From: Seriola aureovittata
Taxonomy: Eukaryota; Chordata; Actinopteri; Carangiformes; Carangidae
Length of the DNA stretch: 64,000 nt
Direction: 5' to 3'
NCBI RefSeq assembly: GCF_021018895.1
Contig: NC_079375.1
Location: 6,566,060-6,630,059, forward strand
The translations under genes and the position numbers were made by a program. Under the pieces are notes generated by a model, which was given only the letters and a program-made list of their open reading frames with translations, was not told the origin of the DNA and did no database searches. Below are positions 1-10,992 of the stretch, one piece after another; position 1 is the first letter of the stretch, and every line of letters starts with the position of its first letter.

Positions 1-2374
1 TTGCCTTGACCTGGTGCTGATGGGTTCCTGTTCTGGTACTGCAGGTTACATTTATGGCTGCAAACACACACAGGTTTTTAAACTTGTAAATGTAATTAGG
101 GTAATTAGTTTGCTTCACTATGCAAATGATGTTTAACATGAGGTGGGTACAGTGTACATATTAACAGTTGCTTGTTTAAGCCGTTTCCTTCCTGTATAAT
201 GAAGCCAAAGGCACTGATCTGTTTGTCCGTTTCCCACCTTGCATCTGCTTCTCTTTTTTTTTCTGTGCATAGTGAAAGTCGAATTAAAGATGTAGTGGAG
301 CTTTCTTTAAATGTTACATTTCTTTTTTTTTTTATTGGCCTTTGTAACATAATTGCATCTGATTTTGCGTTGCCATTTTCTTTTTTTTAAATTTCAACTG
401 ATTAAAATCATGGAATAAAAGTGAAGACAAAGCTGATTTCATACTGTGAAATAAGTCAGTGATTCTTTGTTAATATTACATCTGTGTCACTCACTTCTCT
501 TTCAATAATCCTTTATAGGCAAAACAACAAAACATAAGTAGACACCCCTTCCTCTACCACCTTTAAATAACTGCGTGTGTGTTTGCAGTGAAGCTCTACA
601 AATCGTAAAGAGTGCATTTGGTAAATATGACGGCTGCTCTTTCAGTCAGGCTGGAAAGACAACGTCTGGCGCTCACCACTACTGTAGGACACACTGTTCC
701 AGAGCAGTGTTTATACTGTACTTCACTACTTGTATAAATGTCTCAACACCAAACTAAACCCAAGCTGACCTTATATTAATAAACACACAGGCACAATGAA
801 AAATATAGTAAAAATGCCAACCTGAACACATAAAAGGCCAGAGAGACCAACAACACTGTCCTGTACAGAGAATGTGTGTCCACATGAACCAAACCCAGCT
901 GACAAAGGTGACAACCCCACGGTGTGCAGAAACAGGAAGAGCGTGATCCGTCATCCGAATGTTTCTACAGTCTCCGTGCAACAGTTTAACAGGGTTTCTG
1001 TAGCGAAGCGAGGAGGAAACAGCGACCGAAAAAAGAAAGAAAACCATCACATACTGAGAAGGCAGCTGTTAGAATCGTGCAATGAGACAAGAAGGTGAAA
1101 CGCATGAGTCAAGTTGTGCACCTGTTTGGCAGGTGGTTACTTTTTTTTTTGTTGTTGCAGAAAATAGGAACTTTAGAGTGTGAAGCTCCGGTTCCTCTCC
1201 AGCAGCAGAGAAGGGTCACAGTTCCCTCTCTGCTCTGTCATGATTTAAAGGAGGAGTTGCACTACACTGCCCTCTAGTGCCATTTACATCTACCACAGTG
1301 ACAAACCTGCAGTTTGAGTGGTGGTGACCGCCAACGATTCACTGGATTCAGCTTCTTCAAAGGGAGAATTTTACTTTTCCTGTTTCATTTCATTGTAAAT
1401 TGTTTTGGATTTATTTATTTTATTATTATTTTTCATTTTATAAAATAAGAGTACCAAATAGACACACTTTAATCAAACTAATGAGAATGATGATGAACCC
1501 AGAAATGAAACTGACTCCTGTTTGTTTGTAGGCAACTAATTTGAGGAACAGAAAAATCTTAGTTATTGACAAGTAGGACTGAAGTGTGATGTCCAAAACT
1601 AGAAACACTTGTGACAGTGACACATCCTCTAACGTGCAATTTCACAAACAAAATCCAGCTGTTGATTTTAACGATGCTTTAATATGAATCATAACAAAGA
1701 GCGACTGATTTTGCGGGTGAACTTTCATGGAAAATTAAAGTTGAAACAATATTCAGGCAGGTTTTTTTTTTGTTTTTTTCATCAGTGTTGACATCAAAAC
1801 ATAAACCTGAGAGCTGCTTCAACGCCACTGAACGGAAAAAACCCACACGTGACTGTGAAGGGGAAACTTAATGGGAATAATGAGCATCTTGTGCTTCTAC
1901 AGTTTCAGTACTGAGATGAAATAAGGCTCGTTTCTACAGGAGACGCTAAAACAAACTGTGTCTATGAGTGAAGAACAGCATGTATACAACTGTAAGAGGA
2001 TATCTGCAGGAAATTTTTTTCTTTTTTAATGGCTCTACATTTTAGACCTTGTTTTTTTTTTTGGATATCTAGCTTTTGAAGTTAAAAATACGGACGTGTG
2101 TGAACTCTGTTTGAGGGTGCGATTCAATTTCACATGTCCATAATTATAAAAGTATTTTTTTTAAAAAAGAAGCGAACGTCTTTAAATCCATCCAGATGGA
2201 TTTTGCATAGTAAAATATGCATTCATGTAGAAAGTCTGTGAGCAAGTCCACATGGTTACAAATCCCAACCCAAAGAGTCGCCGTTCATTGTTTTTTTTGA
2301 TTTTGTTTTAAGGGTCATTTGTGTCCTTTCACCTGAGCCTCACAGCCTCATACACACACACACACACCTGCACC
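1..2374. other. Intergenic, no gene seen; possible 3' UTRs at both edges
   Basis: No reading frame here resembles a known protein or carries a convincing exon. An AATAAA at 414-419 on the plus strand could be the polyadenylation signal of a plus-strand gene lying left of the window; this is inference only. The right part probably holds the 3' UTR of the minus-strand zinc-finger gene ending at 2375. TTTATT at about 1409-1425 reads as AATAAA on the minus strand and is a candidate signal. Otherwise AT-rich sequence with homopolymer runs. Confidence 0.5.
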
Positions 2375-3441
2375 TCAGCTGTATGTGTGAATAATTCTGT
2401 GCCGTTTCAGGTGGTGCATCAGGATGAAGGTTTTCCCGCACTGAGCGCAGCTGTAGGGCCGCTCCCCGCTGTGAGTGCGCTGGTGGACCCTCAGGCTGCT
2501 CTGCTGCGTGAACCTCTTCCCGCACTGCCCGCAACCGTACGGCTTCTCGCCCGTGTGCGTCCGGTGGTGTATGCTGAGGTGGGACGAACACTGGAAGCTC
2601 TTCCCGCACACCGTGCACCAGAACGCTCGCTTCCTCTTGTGGCTCTGCTGGTGCAGCTTGAACTGGTGCAGGCGGCCGAACGCCTTCCCGCACTGCGAGC
2701 AGACGTAGCCTCGCGCCGCGCCAGAGAAAGGTCTGTGGGGGGCGTGAGTGTGGTAGCTGCTCGGCGTGAAAGCGTTGTGCGAGTGAGTTACGACCGCTCT
2801 GTCTCCAGCCGCGGCCTCCCTCTCGGGGTGTTCGTCCGGCTGCCTGTGTTGTCCAAAATGAGAGGCGTTCCTCTGCGAGTACATTTGTTCCTTCTGCCTG
2901 TCCTGCTGTGAGAGAGCACCCTGAGGTCTGCTCTGAAAATTGGACGACTGAGGAACATCCTTCTGATACTCACTGTTGTAGATCCCGTTACACGGCCTCT
3001 GAGAGGACGGCTGCTGGACACTAGTCGACTTGCTCGTGTTAGAAACCACGTGCGTATCCGAATGGTCTGGGAATGTGTTGGAGTACTCCTCCACCACACT
3101 AGAAAAGTCGGGAAACCCGGCGTCAATGTCGTTACCTTCAATTATGGACGACCAGAGTTGATTCTCTCTTTCATCCATGGAAAAGTCAGCAGCAAGCTGA
3201 GTCTGCTTCCCCGCGCTGTGCTGGCATCCGTCCGGACCGAGTCCCGATCGGTCCTCCTCCTTCTCAGTCTTGACAGTGAAATGAAGGCCGCTGATGTCTC
3301 CTGTGTGTTGACCAGAGTTATACAAGTCACCAAAGTCCGATGTTTTCAGCCTGGCGACATCTGAATGGTTTAACTGATGGTCCTCCTCAAGCTGCTGGCT
3401 TTCTAGAGCATTACCTGGATTGGGGTACTGTACAGCAGGAC
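2375..3441 (-). CDS. Zinc-finger gene A, terminal exon (four C2H2 fingers)
   Basis: Acceptor CCTGTAG|GTCCT in phase 1; the stop is at 2375-2377. The acidic linker is followed by four fingers (CSQC, CTVC, CGQC and CAQC starts). No donor-like sequence follows the last finger, unlike two exons of gene B. Confidence 0.9.
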
Positions 3442-5362
3442 CTACAGGTAACAACAGGTCAATTCAGAAGGGGCTCGTGTACAGTCGTTAATTTCAACCA
3501 AAAAGTGACAACTTTTTTAAAATTTAATTCTTGCCCCAAAGCCCCAATTTTGTTTTTAACTCACCAATCGGTCCAGTAGCATCACTGATCCACAGTGTTT
3601 CATCTGGACTCTCTTCTTTTATTGTGAAGGAAACTGTGGCATCTTCAATCTCTGGAAACTAGATCCACAGAGGATGGATTAAACTTCAAATCTGAAATAT
3701 TATATTTGATATTTGATTTGATTTGGCCACTTGGAGGCAACACAGGCTGTAAACACAACCTCGACATGAAGTTGCCTTTTACACACTGAGCAGGCATGAA
3801 GAAAAACCAGCCCTTGTAGTGATGATTCTGTCCACCAGATGAATCTAAGTCCAATATTCATGCTACTGTTAGCTCTGCTTTGCTCTACACAATGCCTGAG
3901 GGAAATATATGGCTCTTTAGCTGCTTAATGCTCCACTATGTTCCCCAGCTAGTCAATAGCATTGTCTGCTGTTTGGCTGGGGAAGCAGTATGCTGCTGCT
4001 GGAAATGACGACACTGATGAGACTGAACCAAAACAGTGAAGTTCCAGCAATAAAACTAAAACAATGAGCGGAAAGACACTAAAAAGCCCCATAGAGCTGA
4101 AAGGAACTGCAGAGTGGGGAGAAAATTCTCTGTGGAAACTACAAGTGACACCATTAGTTCTTCCATCCAGAGTTGATGGAGAGTAGCTTTAATTCATTAT
4201 AATCATGTTCCAGACCAGCAGCGTCACTAGATGGGCAAAATCAGACGGCTATTCTGGAGTATAGAGTATCATGAGCTGCGATAATTGAGATCTTCAACCT
4301 AGATTTTGACAGAAGGTATCAAGGTCGGGTAATAAAGCAAGACCCAAGGAAAAAGAGAGGTTATCCATGTACTCAAATTTGCAACACGGGGTCTTCAACA
4401 AGTACATTTCTGGGAAATTCAAAAAGTTGCATCAGGAGATTTTTGTGGCGCTTGCAAATCTCAGTGTGAACAACCTCTCCTCCTCTTCTTCAGCGCTGTT
4501 TTTGTCCTGTGCCTGCACCCAGCTGGGGTTGGATGTGGCTCTTCTCCACCTTATTTTCGTAGAATGAAGCAGGGCCCACCTTATTAAGTCAGCTGATATT
4601 GTGTGCATAATCCTTAGTCGCACGTAATCACATAATCCCAAACAGTTATAAAACACCACAAAGCAATTGCCCCACTGAACCCGGGGCTCTTGGGGACCCC
4701 TGGGGTCCGGGGGCCCTGGGACAGTTGTCTGCCTGTCCCTGTTAATAATCCAGCCTTGATTCAGTTTAATCTGCACTGAGAAATATTACTGACATAAATC
4801 AAAGTTTGGGAGTTATTAAAACGACACAGACCTTCATATCTCCAGTGGGATGAGGACAATTACTCCCCACATCAGTTCCTCGGTCCATGTAGTTTTCTGG
4901 GTGAAGACAATGAAAACAATACATTGAAAAGAGGCAAAGTGAAATTTAGTATTATTTTCAAGGAGGAAATGCAGACCATTTTAATAACAATATACATTCA
5001 TTTATGTAAAGATGTAAAGCATTCCTACAGCGCTCCTGCTTCATAAGATAACTGGACGTTTTGTTTTTTGATACTTCTACGTTCATATGTCTAATACATT
5101 CATTTAGTCGTTAATTATGAACACTAATGAGGCAGCTGAACATCTTACCAAACCCGCTCTGCAGCTGCGCATTTTTGTTCTCCATCATTAATAATTTCCT
5201 TTTCAGCATCTCAATCTCGCTTTGCTTTCGGGATATTTCAAGATGCAAAAACGAACATTTGTCATCGACTAGTTTGGATATCTCTGCCACTGCTGCCTTC
5301 ACCAGGACCTCCATTATTGAGGATAACTGCGTTTGGAAGGGAATGCACGTCGCCATGTTCAT
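2375..5362 (-). CDS. Zinc-finger gene A: four-finger C2H2 protein with coiled-coil N-terminus
   Basis: Predicted nuclear DNA-binding protein, probably a transcriptional regulator. Join 5149-5362, 4832-4896, 3565-3658, 2375-3441; exon phases are 1, 0, 1 and the total is 1440 nt, giving 479 aa. Residues 1-71 hold the N-terminal module shared with the other zinc-finger genes of the window (KAAVAEI, then LHLEI, then a basic coiled coil). The middle is acidic and contains IKEE and VKTE SUMO-type motifs. The last about 115 residues form four C2H2 fingers with TGEKP-like linkers; helix positions -1/2/3/6 read R-H-Q-L, C-S-H-I, Q-S-S-V and L-H-H-R. The start is the first ATG of the exon; a second ATG lies two codons later. 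No KRAB, SCAN or BTB domain is seen. No ortholog is claimed. Confidence 0.88.
3565..3658 (-). CDS. Zinc-finger gene A, coding exon 3 (IKEE linker)
   Basis: A 94-nt exon between acceptor ATCTAG|TTTCC and donor ATTG|GTGAGT, phase 0 in and 1 out. It encodes an acidic linker with IKEESPDETLW, a layout matched by exon 3 of gene D (IKEEC...DMW). Confidence 0.82.
4832..4896 (-). CDS. Zinc-finger gene A, coding exon 2
   Basis: A 65-nt exon between the acceptor CACCCAG|AAAAC and the donor ATGAAG|GTCTGT, phase 1 in and 0 out. It encodes ENYMDRGTDVG and onward. The donor is only moderately canonical, so this exon is less certain than its neighbours. Confidence 0.7.
5149..5362 (-). CDS. Zinc-finger gene A, coding exon 1 (N-terminal module)
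   Basis: The exon is 214 nt and ends G|GTAAGATG in phase 1. It encodes the [21 protein letters not shown] segment followed by a charged coiled coil. Its length is exactly that of the first coding exon of zinc-finger gene D on the plus strand. Confidence 0.88.
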
Positions 5363-5505
5363 TTATATAAAGTAATGTGAGAGAAAAATATATAATAAAG
5401 TGGTCCTTCCGCGCAGTGATTTTTTATTTTAATTGCGAAAACAACCGACGCACTAGAAAACATTACATCCCTGTGTGTCTCTAGCTAAAGCTAACTGGAA
5501 GCTTT

Positions 5506-5519
5506 CTTCCGTATGGCGG
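5506..5519 (-). promoter_or_regulatory. Candidate core promoter motifs of zinc-finger gene A
   Basis: CTTCCG (ETS half-site) and ATGGCGG (YY1-like) lie 8 nt apart about 145-155 nt upstream of the start codon. The same pair, in the same order and spacing class, stands upstream of zinc-finger gene C. There is no obvious TATA box. Confidence 0.4.
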
Positions 5520-5917
5520 AGTGATCTACCGTAAATACGGGAGTAGAAACGCAGTGAAATTACAACCAACAAGGAGCAGAGGAGTCTGAAGTGAGGGCTG
5601 TTTTAACTAAAACTAAACTGACTTACCTTTACTTTATGTCAGACAACTGTACGACCTTTAAAAAAGTGATGAAAGTGCTCGATACTATGTGTAAAATAAG
5701 TTGACCTCTGTCCAGCAGGCTAAAAGCTAAAAACATAAATGAAAAAAAGATGTGACAATCAGTTGAAAACTCAGTTGAAAGTAGTTCAATATGTTCTTTA
5801 AATTAGTTTTATCATTATTGGTTCTCAAATTTCACTACTGATAGCTGTATCAGTCAGTCCTGAGAAATCAGCCTAATGTAACCAGTACAAAATAGTCTAC
5901 ATTCACCTATACAAGAT

Positions 5918-6637
5918 TTGAGCTGAAACAATTAATCGATTAGTTTATCGACAGAAAAGCAATCATCACATTTTTTGACAATTGATTAATCATTTCAGTA
6001 ATTTTTGGAGCAAAAATTGTGAGGAAATTACACATATTTTTAGATTTCAGCCTCAAATGAGAAGATTTGTTGCTTTGTCATAACATCACTGTTAACTGAA
6101 TATTTGTCAAACAACACAAAACATCTGGAGACGTCACTTTAAAGGATCACTGTGCAGGATTTAGGGAGATATGTTGGCAGCAATGGAATATAATATTCAT
6201 AATTATGTTTTCATTAGTCTATAGTCACCTGAAATTAAGAATCATGTTTTGGTTAGCTTAGAATGACCTCTTCATATCCACATAGGCAGCGGGTCCTCTT
6301 TTACACCGCCATGTTTCTACAGTAGCTCAGAATGGACAAACCAAACATCGGGTCTAGAGAGGAATTTTCACATTTTTACGTTACCTGAAGGCCACCGTAG
6401 TTTCTCCTAAACACTTGGAAAAGAGATGGTGAGAGGAAGAGTATTCGTTTGGTTGCAATCTACAACCTCACTGCTAAACGCCACTAAATCCTACATACAG
6501 GTGCTTTAAGATCAGCACAACTTTTTGAACTTTTCTTTATATTTTATAGACTAAATCATCTAAAAAATAAGTGGTAGATTAATCAATAATGAAACTAATC
6601 AACAGTTAAGACTGATCATAATTGTCAGCTACAAACT
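5918..6637 (+). repeat. Dispersed teleost repeat (AATTAATCGATTAG family), interrupted copy
   Basis: It begins with a GAGCTGAAACAATTAATCGA-like end and finishes with GATTAATCAATAATG...AATTGTCAGCTACAA, the complementary ends of a repeat seen at least five more times in this window. The middle is interrupted by an unrelated insertion at 6145-6503. Confidence 0.75.
6145..6503. mobile_element. Nested MITE, hAT-like, inside an older repeat
   Basis: The ends carry related inverted sequences (CACTGTGCAGGATTTAG on the left; on the right, read in reverse complement, CACCTGTATGTAGGATTTAG). Flanks CTTTAAAG and CTTTAAGA look like a worn 8-bp target duplication. The host repeat resumes on both sides. It has no coding capacity. 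Confidence 0.65.
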
Positions 6638-7124
6638 AACCACTTAGCATTTTAGTGGTTTAAGCCCGTCATTTCCTTGAAGGACCTTCAATTTAGCTCA
6701 AATTCCAAGGGGTCTTTTCCATGAATGTGGAAACCCTGGAAGAAAAGAAGGCAATGTGAGAGAGGTTTAAAAAAATGGGGAAAGAGGAGGAGATAGTGCA
6801 GGAAATATTTAACATTCAACAATCATTTATTTACACTGATCAGTTTTAAAAAATAAGCAGTGCCAGACGCCAAATTCTATTAACTTAGTTTTGAATTTAT
6901 TTGAAAATGCAAAAGGCTAAACAAAGAGAGTCAAATTTTTTCTTTATATTCATCTTTTCAAACAAAATGTATCATCCTGTATAATGTGATAAAGAAAATA
7001 CTGTTGAGGTCATGTGACACCCATGAATCATGCTACAATTGGGTGTTTCCTTGACAGTTACTGATCATTTATCTCTAATCAGTGACTTAAAGCAAACTGA
7101 AAACACTATAAATTAAGGAAGAAT

Positions 7125-7148
7125 AAAAAAAAAAAAAAAAAAAAAAAA
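7125..7148 (+). repeat. Poly-A run
   Basis: Twenty-four consecutive A residues, followed by a short A-rich stretch. Could be the tail of an old retroposed sequence; no adjacent body was recognised. Confidence 0.9.
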
Positions 7149-8732
7149 CAAAGGAATTAACTCTGTGGCAATAACACAAGAGGAGCAGGGTTAGGGATTT
7201 TATTCCCATGTGAAAAATGTAGGCACTCATCACACTGTGCTATAAAGGGTGTTGTGTCACCCTGTCAGCCCTGGACAGGTGCTCTTAGGGCTTAGCTCGA
7301 GTGTTAGTTTTGTCAAACTATTTCAATGACCCCTTCACGTTCAACCACCTGCTATGAACCATTAAAAACTGCACTGTTTATCCAGGACCCTTCTCCATTT
7401 ACACAACCAGATAAACAGATTTACGTATTACAGTTTTCCCACATTTAACACCATCTACTTTGTTTCATCTGACAGTTACTGTCATTAACTAATGGCATAA
7501 TGTACAAAAATATATCCCACAAAATAAATATCAGTCAAAAGTAACAACATAACCAAAGAGAAGCTTTAAATTTCTTCTCAAAATTTTTTCATAACTATGT
7601 ATATCACTGAGGTATTTCACGTTTCTTTAGTTATGCATAATGCACAGGTTAGGGTTAGGTTATGATTTAGGATTAACTTGTAGTCCTTTGCCTTTCTCCA
7701 AAGAAAAACATTAACATGTTGCCATTTTTGGATCATGGGGGGTCTGCTATTTTTGAAATCTTGGCCTGACCCAAAAATCACAGCATTAGCTTGAAACTTG
7801 CCTTTTTGAAAAACCAAACCAACAGAACATTGTGCTAAAATTATCAAGACACATTTACATGCAGCTTTGAAGGCAATGGTAATTTGAGGTATACAGAACA
7901 TTGAACAGGCTTGGTTCGGTTTGATTTAAAATGAGGATGCTTCTGTCAGTCTGTTTCATTATCTAAGAATATTTTTAACACAGGCTTTTAACAACGTTGA
8001 CAACAAAGTTTAACTCGCTGCACTGCACTCAATAGGAGAACTAGGCATTATTAAATATTTTAAGACACAGTACACTGATCTGAATCCACATAAAAGGTGT
8101 CGGTTATTACAATGAAATCAGCAACAAGTTGAGCTTCATCAAAATTGTTCTGTGACTTAAGAGTGGCAAAATAGTAAAAAAAAAAATAAAATAAAATAAA
8201 TAAGATTAAGAAGAAACCTCTGCTAAATCTCCAGTTAATAATGCTAGATCCATGAACATACTGTAATTTGTATTTATTTCACCAAATCCCACTGAATATT
8301 GTTTTGCCACCACGGATTGTTTGATTTCTTTTTCATCAGATTTTACCTCACACCAAGAAAAAAAGAAAGGAAAATCATTTCAGTGAGCTGTGTTAATGAC
8401 TAATTATTTATACATATATATATAAAAAAAATAATAAAATAATAACTGAACATAAACTCAGTTACAGCTCAAAAGTCTCTCATTATTTGCAATGTAAAGA
8501 AAATATATATATATTTAAAAAAAAAATAGTGTTTCAAATTTCAGTAAAGTAACACAACAATGTGTTTCTGTACGAGGATGACGGCTGATTATTGTTAAAT
8601 AGTTAAACTACGTGAACAGTATTCCATAATAAAATACTGTACTTTTAACTTTAAAGTGTCTTGGACTGGAGTTTGAGAAACTGAAGAAAGTTTACACATT
8701 CTTAACTTGTGTTATGAACACGGCAAGAACGC

Positions 8733-8755
8733 AAAAAAAAAAAAAAAAAAAAAAA
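8733..8755 (+). repeat. Poly-A run
   Basis: Twenty-three consecutive A residues after GAACGC. No retroelement body recognised upstream. Confidence 0.9.
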
Positions 8756-9287
8756 TCGATATTTCAGTTACATTTGTTAAAATACAGACACGTCTCATTA
8801 AAATAAATCCAGTAAAGTGAAAGTAGTGACCGGCTGGAGCAACAGTTCTTGGCTCTAGACCAGAAAATGGGACGGCTACAAATAACCCTTCAAACTAACC
8901 TCGACTTCATTTGGTTTCTCCTTATAATAATTAACTTAAATTAAGTGTCAACCAAGTGCCTCTCGAGAAGCTCAGTGTCAGCAAACACAAAGTAAGTTTG
9001 TGCCAACAATTCTCAAAAATGGTCATGCTTCTGAAATGTACTTGAAATGTGACAGAAGCTAAACAAACATTTATCTTCACTTATCAGAACTGCAAATAGA
9101 AATGAACGATTTCTGCTCTTCAACTTTCACCTTTGGAAGTATTGTGACATGTGGAGGATTTATTTATTCGTCCAATGATTTGTCGACCGTGAGAAAATGA
9201 ACTAGTGCACTTTTGTTTGAGACTGAACGGGACGAAGCCTGGTGGAGAATCGTGTACTTTTCCTCGTGGTGTACAAGAGAAATTATT

Positions 9288-10087
9288 TTATTCCACATGG
9301 ACTTTAAGGTGCAACTTCAGGATGCTCATCTGATCAAAAATCTTACCACATATCTCACAGCTGAAGGACGGCTCGGTAATACTCTTACACTGGTGCCGCT
9401 CGAATAAAGTGAAATTACCGAAGCTTTGCCCACAACTCGAGCATATGAAGCACTTTCGTCTGGTGGCGTCTCTGTCGCAGTTGTCCTGACGGTTGCTCGA
9501 GGCGGTCATGTTGAATTCAAACGCAGTCCCCTCGTGAGTCGGGTCACTCACTGCGCTGTAATCGCTCACAGTCACCTCTTGTATAATATGTTGGTCTCGT
9601 AGCTCAGATGTGAGAGTCATATCAGAGCTTCTTGATTGTATTCCCATCACTGAAAACTGATCACTGTGCATCATCTCTTCCTTCTCTTTGTCCTCTAGAA
9701 AAGGCAGATCCTTGACTGGAGATGTGTATCCCTGCTGCTGGTTGGCCGTTCCAGCTGCAGGACTGAGGTGATACTTGACATCATGTAAAAGTACACAGAC
9801 AGTTTGCTCCGTGGGGTCACCACTCTTTTCTATCCCTGATGTCCACAGCTGACTTTGGTCTGGAGCTCCGGTGCCGCTGTCGGGCCCTGCCTGACTTAGA
9901 GTGTGAAAATCCTCTCCGTTTGGCTCCACCTTCACCATTACTGTTTGCTCACCAACCGCCTCACTGCCCGGCAACTGCTCCTCAAAAGCTGCTGGTCCGG
10001 TCCTGGGCTCTGCCAGGTTCTCCAGCGGTGGATTATCTGGCATCGTGATCATCAGGCGATGTGCCTCCAGCACATCTGTGCTCTCCC
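9288..10087 (-). CDS. Zinc-finger gene B, exon 4, terminal (one degenerate and one intact finger)
   Basis: Acceptor TGAACAG|GGGAG, phase 1. The linker carries VMVKVEP. The first finger (CSSC...LFERHQC) lacks the final histidine and its TGEKP linker; the second (CEIC...LKLHLKVH) is intact. The stop codon merges into a GGAATAAAAT sequence and no donor follows. Confidence 0.83.
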
Positions 10088-10936
10088 CTGTTCAGAAAAG
10101 GCAGCAGAATTAAATCAGCAAACAGCGTTAACATGATACCTCTTCTTGTGCTTTTATATACAGCAGTAGCGCTCTATGTGAATATTATAGGATTATTAAT
10201 TGGTTTAATTATACTTTCTCTTAACGAGCTCTATTGGACTGAGCAAAAATATAAACACAACACTTTTGTTTTTGCCCCCATTTTTCATGAGTTGAAATTA
10301 AAGATTTTATCTGACCACTAAAGGCCTCTCTCTCTCTCTCAAATCTTCTTCACAAATGTGTTTAAATCCGTGTTGGTGAGAATATCTCCTCTGCCGAGAT
10401 AACCCGTCCTCCTCACAGGTGTCACATATCAAGGTGCTGATTACACAGCATGATTACTGCACAGGTGCAGCTGTGCCGTGGGCTGGTGCCAATAAAAAAA
10501 AGTGTAGTTTTATTTTGAAAAAAAAAAACATTTCTCAGGCTCTGAACTGTGTGACCTGGGCTACAGATGTGCATTTTTTCTTTGGTGGGTGAGGGAGGTG
10601 GAGGGGGAGAGGGAGGGGGAGGGGGAGGGGGTGCCGTGGATCAGAAAAAAGAGTCAGTATCTGGTGTGACCACCATTTGCCTCTTGCAGGGCAACACATA
10701 TTTGTACAGAGTGGATTAGGTTGTTGATTGTGGTCCGTTGAATTCCAGTGGCTGTGCACGTTTGCTGGATATTGGCAGGAAGTGGAACATGCTGTAGTAC
10801 ACGCTGATCCGGAGCATCCCAAACATGCTCACTGGGTGACATCATGTCTGGTGACTACACAGGCCACGCAAGAACTGGGATGTTTTAAGCTTCCAGGAAT
10901 TGTGAACACCATGATGCAACACGAGAAGATGGTACA

Positions 10937-10992
<56 letters not shown>

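Larger units (their letters stand above)
5363..9287. other. Intergenic region between zinc-finger genes A and B
   Basis: No exon recognised. The first 250 nt is probably promoter and 5' UTR of gene A. A dispersed repeat with a nested MITE fills 5918-6637. From about 6640 to 9287 the sequence is AT-rich with poly-A runs (7125-7148, 8733-8755). The part nearest 9287 may be 3' UTR of gene B. A 94-codon open frame at 7617-7901 (minus) resembles nothing known and is probably chance. Confidence 0.5.

Noticed and set aside
2321..2911. Long plus-strand frame (196 codons) over the finger exon of gene A
   Set aside because: It is the mirror of a GC-rich finger exon; the minus strand holds four intact C2H2 fingers in a spliced model.
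3442..3454. Extension of the gene A finger exon to a TTG start
   Set aside because: The extra codons are intronic: a CCTGTAG acceptor lies at their edge and the upstream exons join in phase.
7617..7901. 94-codon minus-strand frame
   Set aside because: No similarity recognised, no splice or start context, AT-rich repeat-like surroundings.
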